Of a stretch of DNA of 32,350 bases, positions 8,713 to 15,839 are shown one piece after another (position 1 is the stretch's first letter; the number at the start of each line of letters is the position of its first letter). A model generated the notes under the pieces. That model ran no database searches. It was not told the origin of the DNA and saw only the letters and a list, made by a program, of their open reading frames with translations. A program made the translations under genes and the position numbers. This DNA is from Rubrivivax sp. (GTDB lineage Bacteria > Pseudomonadota > Gammaproteobacteria > Burkholderiales > Burkholderiaceae_C). The DNA lies in assembly GCA_022842825.1 (NCBI GenBank), contig JALHOU010000027.1, forward strand, positions 1-32,350, read 5' to 3'.

Positions 8713-9353
8713 GGGGGTGGCACTCCGCCGGCAACTGACGCAGAACCTTTGCTGACCAGGGTCTGCACCCAGGTCTCGGTGTCCTTCGGGCCCAGCACGC
8801 GCACGGTGATGCGGAACTGGCGTGTATTGGGTGGGTCGACCTCGTCGGCACCGACCCGGCTCGAGCTCACCTGCGGCACCTGGCGCACGAGGCACTGGCG
8901 CAGGGTGTCGGTGACCGGTGCCACGTTGCACATGCGCTCGACGATGTAGCGCACGCTGTAGCTGCCGACCACGACCTCGGGCGCATTGGCCCAGGCGACG
9001 TTGGGCATGCCGTTGGCGTCGGCAGCCTGCGTGGTCGCCCAGTACCAGGTGCCGCTGTTGACCTCTTCACTGGCCAGCGCCCTCGTCTCGGCATAGGCCG
9101 TGTTGATGCCCACCTCACTGGCCTGAAGCGAGGCCTCGCGCGTGGCGTTGTTGCCGGTGGCGAGCGTGCCGATCTCGGTGACGCGCGCGAGCGCCATGCC
9201 GCCCAGCACCATCACCGACATCAGGATGAGCACGACGAGGATGGTCACGCCGCGCTGCGCGCGCCGGGCCGGGTGGCGTCGGGCGGCGATCGTGCGTGCC
9301 CCACGACGCAGGGACGCCGCGGCACCTGCCTGCGGTTGGCTGTACGGACTCAT
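8709..9353 (-). CDS. pilX: Minor pilin PilX
   Basis: This 214-residue protein has a positively charged leader of about 34 residues, then the prepilin-type segment QRGVTILVVLILMSVMVLGG, matching the PilX N-terminal family. Cleavage by PilD would follow the Gly of RGV. Position +5 is Val, not Glu, as usual for PilX/GspK-type minor pilins. The rest includes ATREASLQASEVGINTAYAE, a heptad-like alpha-1 helix, and a cysteine-containing globular head. It sits in the tip-priming complex with PilV, PilW, FimT and PilY1. It overlaps pilW by 4 nt (ATGA) upstream and pilY1 by 4 nt downstream. I chose the ATG at 9353 because of this overlap; the ORF track's start at 10400 belongs to a shadow frame. Confidence 0.88.
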   Translation of the reverse strand: MSPYSQPQAGAAASLRRGARTIAARRHPARRAQRGVTILVVLILMSVMVLGGMALARVTEIGTLATGNNATREASLQASEVGINTAYAETRALASEEVNSGTWYWATTQAADANGMPNVAWANAPEVVVGSYSVRYIVERMCNVAPVTDTLRQCLVRQVPQVSSSRVGADEVDPPNTRQFRITVRVLGPKDTETWVQTLVSKGSASVAGGVPPP

Positions 9354-10468
9354 GGCACCATCCCCAGCACGAGGTTGCGCAGCGGCACGACGAGCATCGT
9401 GCTGCGGTAGCGGTAGCACTGCCAGTCGGCCACGTCGGCCGTGACGGCAGCGCCGAAGAGCGTGGGCATCGCGGTGCTGGCCTCGCAGTCGCCGGCGGCG
9501 TTCGGCTTCTCGCGTTGCGTGCTGCGCGTGACCATGCCGATGCGCAGCGCGCGCACGCGCGGCAGGTTGGCCGGCGTGAGCGTGGCGAAGCCGCTCGCCG
9601 CGGCTTGCCATGAGGCGAGTGCCGTCGTGCCGGCATCGGCCAGGCCGTACTCGGCGCGGAAGGCGATGACGTTGCGCGCCAGCACCACCGCGTCGCCGCC
9701 AAGCGGCCGCTCGAGCGTGAGGTCGGTGCCGACGAGGCGGTAGCGCGACCAGCGCAGGTCGCCCAGCAGCGTGACGCGGCCGCGGTCGGGGTAGGTGACG
9801 TTGGTCGTGAAGGCGGCGCGGTTGTAGCGGGCCGTCGTCACGTTGGCATATTCGATGACCTGCGGCGTGTCGACGCCGGCGGCGGTGTTGGTGGTGACGG
9901 TGCGCACGACGCACGGGTCGCCCGGCGTCGCCGGCGCCAGCAACACGGCCTGGCCCACGCCCACCGGCAGCAGAGAGCGCAGCGGCGCCGAGGCCGTGGT
10001 GCTGGCGGCCTGGAGCAGCACGTTGGCGCCCGAGGACACGTCGGTGGCGTAGAGCACGTCGATGCGGTCGCCGGCGGCCTCGGTGGTGATGGACACCGGC
10101 GTGAAGTCCACGCCGTCGAGCAGCACGCTGGTGCCCACGCTCAGGTTCAGGCGGCGGCAGAGGAACTGCGAGTCGCCGAAGAAGCCGAGGCCGGCGGCGG
10201 ACACGTCGTCGCGCAACGCCGCCAGCGCCGTGCCGGCACTGACCGTCGTGCCGCCGGTGCCGACGCCCTGGCGCTGGGTGGCCGTGAAGAGCATGGCGCC
10301 ACTGGTCGCGGTGAGGCTGACGAGCAGCGCGACGACCAGGCCCACCATCAGTTCGACGAGGGACAGGCCGCGGGAAGGGCTGCGGAACAGACCGCGACAA
10401 GCGCCCGGGGCAAGGCCGCGCGGCGCGCGCGGCCCGGCGCGGCGCCCGGTGTTGAAATCAGCGCACAT
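9350..10468 (-). CDS. pilW: Minor pilin PilW
   Basis: This 372-residue protein has a class III leader ending in SRG, followed by LSLVELMVGLVVALLVSL with the canonical Glu at +5. PilW is a large minor pilin of the pilus tip complex, and the length fits the family. The soluble part holds two Cys-containing strands (DPCVVRT, DWQCYRYRST) that could form disulfides. The leader is long (about 33 residues, Arg/Gly/Pro-rich), so an internal start is possible, but no better ATG lies close to the cleavage site. The gene overlaps pilV by 11 nt at its 5' end and pilX by 4 nt at its 3' end. Confidence 0.9.
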   Translation of the reverse strand: MCADFNTGRRAGPRAPRGLAPGACRGLFRSPSRGLSLVELMVGLVVALLVSLTATSGAMLFTATQRQGVGTGGTTVSAGTALAALRDDVSAAGLGFFGDSQFLCRRLNLSVGTSVLLDGVDFTPVSITTEAAGDRIDVLYATDVSSGANVLLQAASTTASAPLRSLLPVGVGQAVLLAPATPGDPCVVRTVTTNTAAGVDTPQVIEYANVTTARYNRAAFTTNVTYPDRGRVTLLGDLRWSRYRLVGTDLTLERPLGGDAVVLARNVIAFRAEYGLADAGTTALASWQAAASGFATLTPANLPRVRALRIGMVTRSTQREKPNAAGDCEASTAMPTLFGAAVTADVADWQCYRYRSTMLVVPLRNLVLGMVP

Positions 10469-10910
10469 CGGTCACGGCCTCCAGGCGTCGGGTGTCGCCG
10501 CTGTCCTTGCCGGTCCAGTTCACGACCACGGTCATCCGGCCGCTGGCGGCGTCGAGCGTTGCCGTGCTGCTCACGGTGCCGGGCAAGGCGGCGGACACGC
10601 GCGTGGCCCATTCGGTGGTGCGGGCCATGGCCGCGGCGTTGGCGCAGGCACCGGCCTGCGGCAGCGTGTAGCAGGCAGCGTTCGTGGCGTCGACGAGCAC
10701 GGTGGCCAGCAGTTCGGAGGAGAGCTGGGTCGCCAGTTGCCGCGACTGCGACTCGGTGGTCTGCGCCACCATGCGGCCCTGGAAGCGCGTCATCGCGAGC
10801 ATGCCGAAGGCGAGGATGGCGAGCGCGATGAGTCCGTCAAGCAGCCCGCTGCCGCGACGCGCCATGACCAGACGTGCGGCGTGCGGCCGGTGTACTTGGC
10901 GAGTCTTCAT
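10458..10910 (-). CDS. pilV: Minor pilin PilV
   Basis: This protein of about 150 residues has a prepilin-like segment RRGSGLLDGLIALAILAFGM. The -1 Gly and hydrophobic helix match PilV (usual form GFSLIEVLVA), but position +5 is Asp instead of Glu. The body has TESQSRQLATQLSSELLA, the usual amphipathic helix, and a Cys pair around ACYTLPQAGACANA. The start at ATG 10910 lies 2 nt after the fimT stop. An alternative ATG at MARRGSG, 15 residues further in, would give a very short leader. It is the third gene of the pil operon. Identity is clear from position and helix; only the +5 substitution is unusual. Confidence 0.86.
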   Translation of the reverse strand: MKTRQVHRPHAARLVMARRGSGLLDGLIALAILAFGMLAMTRFQGRMVAQTTESQSRQLATQLSSELLATVLVDATNAACYTLPQAGACANAAAMARTTEWATRVSAALPGTVSSTATLDAASGRMTVVVNWTGKDSGDTRRLEAVTDVR

Positions 10911-10912
10911 CG

Positions 10913-11473
10913 TCAGCACCCGGAGAGCTTGTTGCCGCACAGGCGGATGCCGCCGCCGGCGTCCACCCGCAGGCCGGGGCAGCGCTGCTCGGACGAGCAG
11001 GTCACGCCGGTCAGGCCGAGGTCGATCGCGGCGGCCACGAAGTCCACAGAAGGATTGACCGCGCGGTTCACCGGAAAGCCGCGCGGCGCGAAGTCCACCG
11101 TCGTGGCGGCGCCAGCGACGACACCGCCGGCCAGCGTGCGCTCGCGCAGCAAGGTCGTGTTGGCCGGGTCCTGCGCCTCCAGCACCTGGATGGTCGAGCC
11201 CGAGATCGTGAGGCGCACGAAGCGGTTGCGCTTGATCGCCTCGCTCTGCGCGAACAGCGCCTCCGTCTGCAGCGTGGTGCCGCCCTCGCGCATGCGCGAG
11301 TTGTTGGTGTAGTCGGCGAAGTGCGGCGCCGCCGCCATGACGAGGAAGGCACCGATGGTGACGGCCACCATCAGCTCGATCAGCGTGAAGCCGCGGGCTC
11401 GGCGGGGCGCGGGCGAGCACGCCGCGCCGTGCGTCATGGCCGGCAGCGTGTGCCGGCCCGAGGGGCTCGTCAT
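10913..11473 (-). CDS. fimT: FimT/GspH-family pseudopilin
   Basis: This protein of about 186 residues has RRARGFTLIELMVAVTIGAFLVMAAAPHF, an excellent PilD substrate with Glu at +5. The following YTNNSRMREGGTTLQTEALFAQSEAIKRN is the FimT/GspH (H-type pseudopilin) helix. FimT/FimU proteins are minor pilins; some bind DNA and promote natural transformation. Two C-terminal Cys pairs are visible (TCSSEQRC and RLCGNKLSGC). I chose the ATG at 11473 because it overlaps the pilE stop as ATGA, like the other junctions in this operon; the ATG at 11437 would give a shorter, more typical leader. Whether it is closer to FimT or FimU cannot be decided here. Confidence 0.85.
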   Translation of the reverse strand: MTSPSGRHTLPAMTHGAACSPAPRRARGFTLIELMVAVTIGAFLVMAAAPHFADYTNNSRMREGGTTLQTEALFAQSEAIKRNRFVRLTISGSTIQVLEAQDPANTTLLRERTLAGGVVAGAATTVDFAPRGFPVNRAVNPSVDFVAAAIDLGLTGVTCSSEQRCPGLRVDAGGGIRLCGNKLSGC

Positions 11474-11922
11474 GTGTCGCATGTGCCGCCTCGCGTGGTC
11501 CAGCAGGCCGTCGCCGGCGTGCCCTTGGGATGCGCCGTGGTGTTGCGCGCGCCCTGGTGATTGATGGTGAAGGTGTAGCCGCTCATCGGGCCCGAGCCGG
11601 TGGCGGTGGCGGTGAAGCCGGTGCCGCCGCCCGAGATGGCGCAGGTGACGGTGAAGTTGTTCACCGTGGGCACGGCGACGGCGCAGGCGCCGGCGTTGGC
11701 GTAGTTGCCGGCGTCCTGGAAGCGCTGCTCCATGCGCACGGCGTACGAGCTCAGCCCGTCCAGCGCGGCGGGTACGCGCGAGCGCTGCACGTAGTTGTTG
11801 TACGAGGGCAGCGCGACGGCGGCCAGGATGGCGGCGACGGCCATCGCCACCAGCAGCTCGATGAGCGTGAATCCCCGTGCCGACGGGAGCCGGCTCGCGC
11901 CGCGGAAGTGATTTCGAACCAT
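11470..11922 (-). CDS. pilE: Type IV pilin PilE
   Basis: This protein of about 150 residues has a short basic leader and then ARGFTLIELLVAMAVAAILAAVALPSY, the classic type IVa pilin N-terminus with Glu at +5. The body has four cysteines, GACAVAV/TVTCAIS and the C-terminal ACWTTRGGTC, the latter consistent with a D-region disulfide loop. It resembles PilE-type minor pilins of Burkholderiales. The ORF track begins at a GTG (11931); I prefer the ATG at 11922, which has AAGGTG about 6 nt upstream. It is the first gene of the six-gene operon, whereas in Pseudomonas aeruginosa pilE is last in the equivalent cluster. Confidence 0.87.
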   Translation of the reverse strand: MVRNHFRGASRLPSARGFTLIELLVAMAVAAILAAVALPSYNNYVQRSRVPAALDGLSSYAVRMEQRFQDAGNYANAGACAVAVPTVNNFTVTCAISGGGTGFTATATGSGPMSGYTFTINHQGARNTTAHPKGTPATACWTTRGGTCDT

Positions 11923-11964
11923 GCCGGACACCTTGCATCGAAGGCGGGGCGGGGCGCGCCATGG

Positions 11965-11980
11965 GGCACGCCGGGAGCCA
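11965..11980 (-). promoter_or_regulatory. Possible sigma-54 (-24/-12) promoter for the pil operon
   Basis: Read on the minus strand, TGGCTCCCGGCGTGCC matches the sigma-54 pattern TGGCAC-N5-TTGCW with the invariant GG and GC spaced by 10 nt. Three less conserved positions differ. A start site about 12 nt downstream would give a leader of roughly 30 nt with a Shine-Dalgarno sequence before pilE ATG 11922. Pilin genes are often sigma-54 dependent, and rpoN lies in this window. In DNA this GC-rich a chance match is possible. Confidence 0.35.
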
Positions 11981-12076
11981 TCGCCATGAGCAGGTATCGG
12001 CAGGACCGGGTGGCGACTTGAGCGCCGTACAGTGATTCGGAGTGCGTGGCCGGGGCCGCCAGGCTCACGCGCCGTG

Positions 12077-12108
12077 CCGCGGCGTGACGTGCGTCACGTC
12101 GGCCGCGG
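12077..12108 (-). terminator. Hairpin downstream of ruvB
   Basis: Arms CCGCGGC-GTGACG and CGTCAC-(GTCG)-GCCGCGG enclose a 2-nt loop, giving a 13-bp interrupted stem 12 nt past the ruvB stop. There is no T-tract, so it may be a weak intrinsic terminator. It separates ruvB from the pil promoter. The inner GTGACG/CGTCAC part could alternatively be a protein-binding site. Confidence 0.4.
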
Positions 12109-12119
12109 GGCGACCCGGC

Positions 12120-13211
<1,092 letters not shown>

Positions 13212-13217
13212 GGCGCG

Positions 13218-13237
13218 ATTATCCGTGCCGGCACAAT
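13218..13237. promoter_or_regulatory. Candidate -10 elements in the ruvB/GST divergent region
   Basis: On the minus strand GATAAT (13223-13218; 5 of 6 to TATAAT) ends 6 nt before the ruvB ATG. That would place the start site at or beside the ATG, and no Shine-Dalgarno sequence is visible, so a leaderless ruvB mRNA is possible. On the plus strand CACAAT (13232-13237) could be a -10 element for the GST gene. Neither has a good -35 match, so both are tentative. Confidence 0.3.
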
Positions 13238-13293
13238 CGGCCCGAGCGGGCCCGGCCCGCCCATGACGCCACGAACCACCCGAGGAGACACCG

Positions 13294-13953
13294 ATGATCA
13301 CCCTGTACGGCGCCACGCTGTCGAACTACTACAACAAGGTCAAGCTCGTGCTGCTGGAAAAGAGCCTGCCGTTCACCGAGCAGGTGCAGCGCACGCGCTC
13401 CACCGACGAGGCGGTGCTCAACGCCACGCCGCTGGGCAAGATCCCGTTCGTGCGCATTGGCGATCAGACGCTGTGCGAGAGCCAGGTCATCGTCGACTGC
13501 CTGGAGGCGATGCACCCGAACCCGCCGCTCGTGCCGGCCGACCCGCTGGGCGCGGCCAAGGTGCGCGAGCTGTGCGCCTTCATGGAACTGTATGTCGAAC
13601 TCGTGGGGCGCGAGCTCTATGGCCAAGCCTACTTCGGCGGCAAGGCAAGCGAAGACGTCAAGGCCGGCGTGCGTGAGCGGCTGACGAAGAACCTCGCGGG
13701 GCTCAAGCGGCTCGTGAAGTTCTCGCCCTACATCGCCGGACCGGCGTTCACCTTGGCCGATGCCGCGGCCTTCGCGACTCTGCCCACGGTGGCGCAGGCC
13801 ACCAAGGCGGTGCTCGGCGAGGACCTGGTCGCCGCCGCCGGCATCGACTGGAAGCCTTACCTGAAGCTCCTCGCCGAACGCCCCTCCGTGCAGCGCATCA
13901 ACGCCGACCGCAAGCGCGACCTCGAAGCGGCGGCGGCCGTCGCCAAGGCCTGA
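13294..13953 (+). CDS. Glutathione S-transferase family protein
   Basis: This 219-residue cytosolic GST has an N-terminal thioredoxin-like domain ([22 protein letters not shown]) with the cis-Pro strand [10 protein letters not shown] and the glutathione-contacting [11 protein letters not shown]. The helical C-terminal domain includes the folding motif segment [13 protein letters not shown]. Such enzymes conjugate or reduce electrophilic substrates with glutathione; the substrate cannot be told. The residue after the first strand is Ser/Asn rather than a clear catalytic Cys, so I do not assign a class. A good ribosome-binding site (GAGGAG) precedes the ATG. It is divergent from ruvB and has no same-strand partner. 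Confidence 0.9.
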   Translation: MITLYGATLSNYYNKVKLVLLEKSLPFTEQVQRTRSTDEAVLNATPLGKIPFVRIGDQTLCESQVIVDCLEAMHPNPPLVPADPLGAAKVRELCAFMELYVELVGRELYGQAYFGGKASEDVKAGVRERLTKNLAGLKRLVKFSPYIAGPAFTLADAAAFATLPTVAQATKAVLGEDLVAAAGIDWKPYLKLLAERPSVQRINADRKRDLEAAAAVAKA

Positions 13954-14008
13954 TCCGCCCCGAAGATGCTTCGCCATGGTTGCACGCTGTTGCAGGCCGG
14001 GTTCGAAG

Positions 14009-14050
14009 CTAGGGGGGCGCGTGCCCGCAAGCCGCGCCGCACACCCCTAG
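14009..14050. repeat. Long hairpin (CTAGGGG...CCCCTAG)
   Basis: Outer arms CTAGGGG (14009-14015) and CCCCTAG (14044-14050) are perfect complements. Inner arms GGCGCG (14016-14021) and CGCGCC (14033-14038) continue the stem, with 5 unpaired nt on one side and an 11-nt loop. It lies 56 nt past the GST stop. It could act as a terminator, although no T-tract follows, or be part of a small RNA. Confidence 0.5.
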
Positions 14051-14150
14051 AGCGGAACTTTCAGGGCCCCGCCAAGGTCAGAACGGTTCACACTGCCGAG
14101 AACAACCAACATCATCGGCTCGCGGATGGCGCGGCGGTTGTGGGGTTTCT

Positions 14151-14243
14151 CTGTTGTGCAGCCGGCCCCAGCGGCTGAAATCTCCGGGCGGTTCTCCTCC
14201 TCCTCCCTCCCTCCCTCGTTCGCCCGGGGGCGCTGCACAACAG
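14151..14243. repeat. Nested inverted-repeat element with pyrimidine-tract loop
   Basis: Perfect 12-bp arms CTGTTGTGCAGC (14151-14162) and GCTGCACAACAG (14232-14243) bound a 93-bp unit. Inside are two more hairpins: CAGCCG/CGGCTG (competing with the end of the outer arm) and CCGGGCG/CGCCCGG around a (TCC)n-(CTCC)n tract. The fold would be a three-way junction. On the minus strand the tract has six G-runs of two or three, so a G-quadruplex is conceivable. Its identity is unknown: it could be a structured RNA, a REP/MITE-like element or a bidirectional terminator. Confidence 0.55.
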
Positions 14244-14284
14244 CATTTATTCGCCTGCTTCGAGTGGGCGCCGTGGCTGGGCTC

Positions 14285-14809
14285 TCAGGGCGTCGTCGAC
14301 AACAGCGGCGACGCCACCCCTGCCGGCGGCAGGCCTCTCTGGCCTTCGGTGAGGGAATGGCTCTGGAACAGGCCCGAGCGGTCGACAAAGAAGGTCTCCA
14401 CGAATCGGACCACGCCGCCCGGCAGCTTCGCCGGGACCGGGAACGGCGCTGCTCGGCGCAGCAAGGCCACCATCCAGGGCTCGATCGCCTCGGCCGCCGG
14501 CTTGCGCACGACGGCCATCGTGGCGATCTCGCCCTTCTCGTTGATCTCGGCCTCGACCGTGATGACGCCGTAGATCAGTGGCGGCAGCACGCCGAGGTAG
14601 ACGCGGCCCGGGAAGCACTCGTAGACGTGGCGCGCGGCCTCGAGCCGATACGCCTCCTCGGTGCTGCTGGCGGCCGGGGCCTGCGGCGGGCACTGGGGCG
14701 GCGGCACCATGTTGAACTGCGCCGCGGCCAGGGCCGGCAGCGCCAGCAGACACATGCCGGCCAGCACTGGCCGCGCCTTGCCGCGGGCACGCCACCTCAA
14801 CGAAGCCAC
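14285..14809 (-). CDS. Secreted TonB C-terminal-domain-like protein
   Basis: This protein of about 174 residues has a basic N-terminus, a hydrophobic stretch (MCLLALPALAAAQ) typical of a Sec signal peptide, a Pro-rich segment, then a domain with the TonB-C pattern. That pattern is ITVEAEINEKGEIATMAVVRKP followed by a helix and AAPFPVPAKLPGG. It lacks the N-terminal transmembrane anchor and long Pro-Lys spacer of true TonB, so it is probably a free periplasmic protein rather than an energy transducer. No ATG gives a good n-region; I propose the GTG at 14809, which overlaps the corA stop by 13 nt. The TTG at 14800 or ATG at 14755 are alternatives. It is likely co-transcribed with corA. Confidence 0.7.
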   Translation of the reverse strand: MASLRWRARGKARPVLAGMCLLALPALAAAQFNMVPPPQCPPQAPAASSTEEAYRLEAARHVYECFPGRVYLGVLPPLIYGVITVEAEINEKGEIATMAVVRKPAAEAIEPWMVALLRRAAPFPVPAKLPGGVVRFVETFFVDRSGLFQSHSLTEGQRGLPPAGVASPLLSTTP

Positions 14810-15771
14810 CCCTTGCGCCGGAAGTAGATGAACGGCGCGGCGACGCTGGCCACCATCAGCGCCAATGCGAAGGGGTAGCCCCAGGGCTGCTCGAGCTCGG
14901 GCATGGCGCGGAAGTTCATGCCGTAGATGCTGGCGATGAGCGTTGGCGGCAGCAGGGCGACGCTGGCCACCGAGAAGATCTTGATGATCTTGTTCTGGTT
15001 GATGTTGATGAAGCCGACCACGGCATCCATGAGGAAGTTGATCTTCTCGAACAGGAACGCGGTGTGCGAATCGAGCGAATCGATGTCGCGCAGGATCTGT
15101 CGCGCTTCCTCGAACTGCTCGGCGTTGAGCATGCGGCTGCGCATCATGAAGCTGAGCGCGCGCCGTGTGTCCATGACGTTGCGGCGGATGCGGCCGTTGA
15201 CATCCTCCTCGCGCGCGATGGCGGCCAGCACTTCGGCCGCCGTGCGGTCGTTGACATCCTCCTTCAGCACGCGCGCGCTGACGCGCTCGAGCTGGTCGTA
15301 GATGCCTTCGAGCGCGTCGGCACTGTACTCGGCGTCGGCGTCGTAGAGCTTGAGCAGCACGTCCTTGGCGTCCTCGATCAGCGCCGGGATGCGCCGCGCG
15401 CGCAGGCGCAGCAGGCGAAAGACCGGCAGGTCCTCGGCGTGGATCGAGAACAACACGTTGCGGTACAGGATAAACGCGACGCGCACGTTGCGCGGCGCCA
15501 CGTCGTCGTCGATGAGGAAGTCGGAACGGATGTGCAACTGGCCGCCGTCCTCTTCGTAGAAGCGCGCCGACTCCTCGATGTCGGACTCGACGATGTCGTC
15601 GGGGATCCCGAGTTCGAAGCGGCTCTTGATCCAGCCCTTCTCCTCGGCGCTCGGCGCTTCCAGGTCCACCCACACCGGCTGCACGTGCGCGAGCGACTGC
15701 GCCAGCTCCTCGGCGCTTTCGATCTCTTCCTGGAACAACCGGCCGTTGGCCAGCGTGAAGACGTTGAGCAT
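14797..15771 (-). CDS. corA: CorA-family divalent cation transporter
   Basis: This 324-residue protein has a large N-terminal cytoplasmic domain, a long stalk helix (about residues 205-270) and two C-terminal membrane helices. The diagnostic GMN motif (IASIYGMNF) caps the first membrane helix, and the C-terminus is basic (FRRKGWLR). CorA forms pentameric Mg2+ (also Co2+/Ni2+) channels in the inner membrane. I chose the ATG at 15771 (MLNVFTLANGRL); the track's extra 24 residues upstream lack family character. It lies 68 nt downstream of the HNOBA kinase gene on the same strand, so read-through from the sensory operon is possible. Functional linkage to NO sensing is not implied. Confidence 0.93.
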   Translation of the reverse strand: MLNVFTLANGRLFQEEIESAEELAQSLAHVQPVWVDLEAPSAEEKGWIKSRFELGIPDDIVESDIEESARFYEEDGGQLHIRSDFLIDDDVAPRNVRVAFILYRNVLFSIHAEDLPVFRLLRLRARRIPALIEDAKDVLLKLYDADAEYSADALEGIYDQLERVSARVLKEDVNDRTAAEVLAAIAREEDVNGRIRRNVMDTRRALSFMMRSRMLNAEQFEEARQILRDIDSLDSHTAFLFEKINFLMDAVVGFININQNKIIKIFSVASVALLPPTLIASIYGMNFRAMPELEQPWGYPFALALMVASVAAPFIYFRRKGWLR

Positions 15772-15839
15772 GGCGCGTGTCCGCTCGCTGCAAGGTGTCG
15801 GAGCCGGGGTCGACCGAGGCACCCTGTGCGCTGCGCCAT

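Larger units (their letters stand above)
13954..14284. other. Gene-free convergent interval with structured inverted repeats
   Basis: These 331 bp between the convergent GST and TonB-C-like genes contain no convincing gene. The short ORFs in the track here have no coding character that I can defend. The interval holds two strong inverted-repeat structures (listed separately), a pyrimidine microsatellite and locally lower GC. A GGGTTCGAA at about 14000 resembles a tRNA T-loop, but no acceptor or anticodon arms accompany it. Confidence 0.7.

Noticed and set aside
13995-14012. tRNA-like GGGTTCGAA T-loop sequence
   Set aside because: No matching acceptor stem, D-arm or anticodon arm could be built around it.
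14151-14243. Integron attC site
   Set aside because: The ends are complementary like attC, but GTTGTGC and GCACAAC do not fit the GTTRRRY/RYYYAAC core sites, and no cassette structure or integrase is present.
14151-14243. Insertion sequence or MITE with target-site duplication
   Set aside because: The flanking bases show no direct duplication and there is no transposase fragment nearby, so it is only recorded as an inverted-repeat element.
14047-14388. 113-aa minus-strand ORF in the convergent gap
   Set aside because: It overlaps the 3' end of the TonB-C-like gene and both hairpins; the N-terminal part is Arg-rich shadow sequence. The last 23 residues look more protein-like, but there is no start, ribosome-binding site or known family to support a gene.
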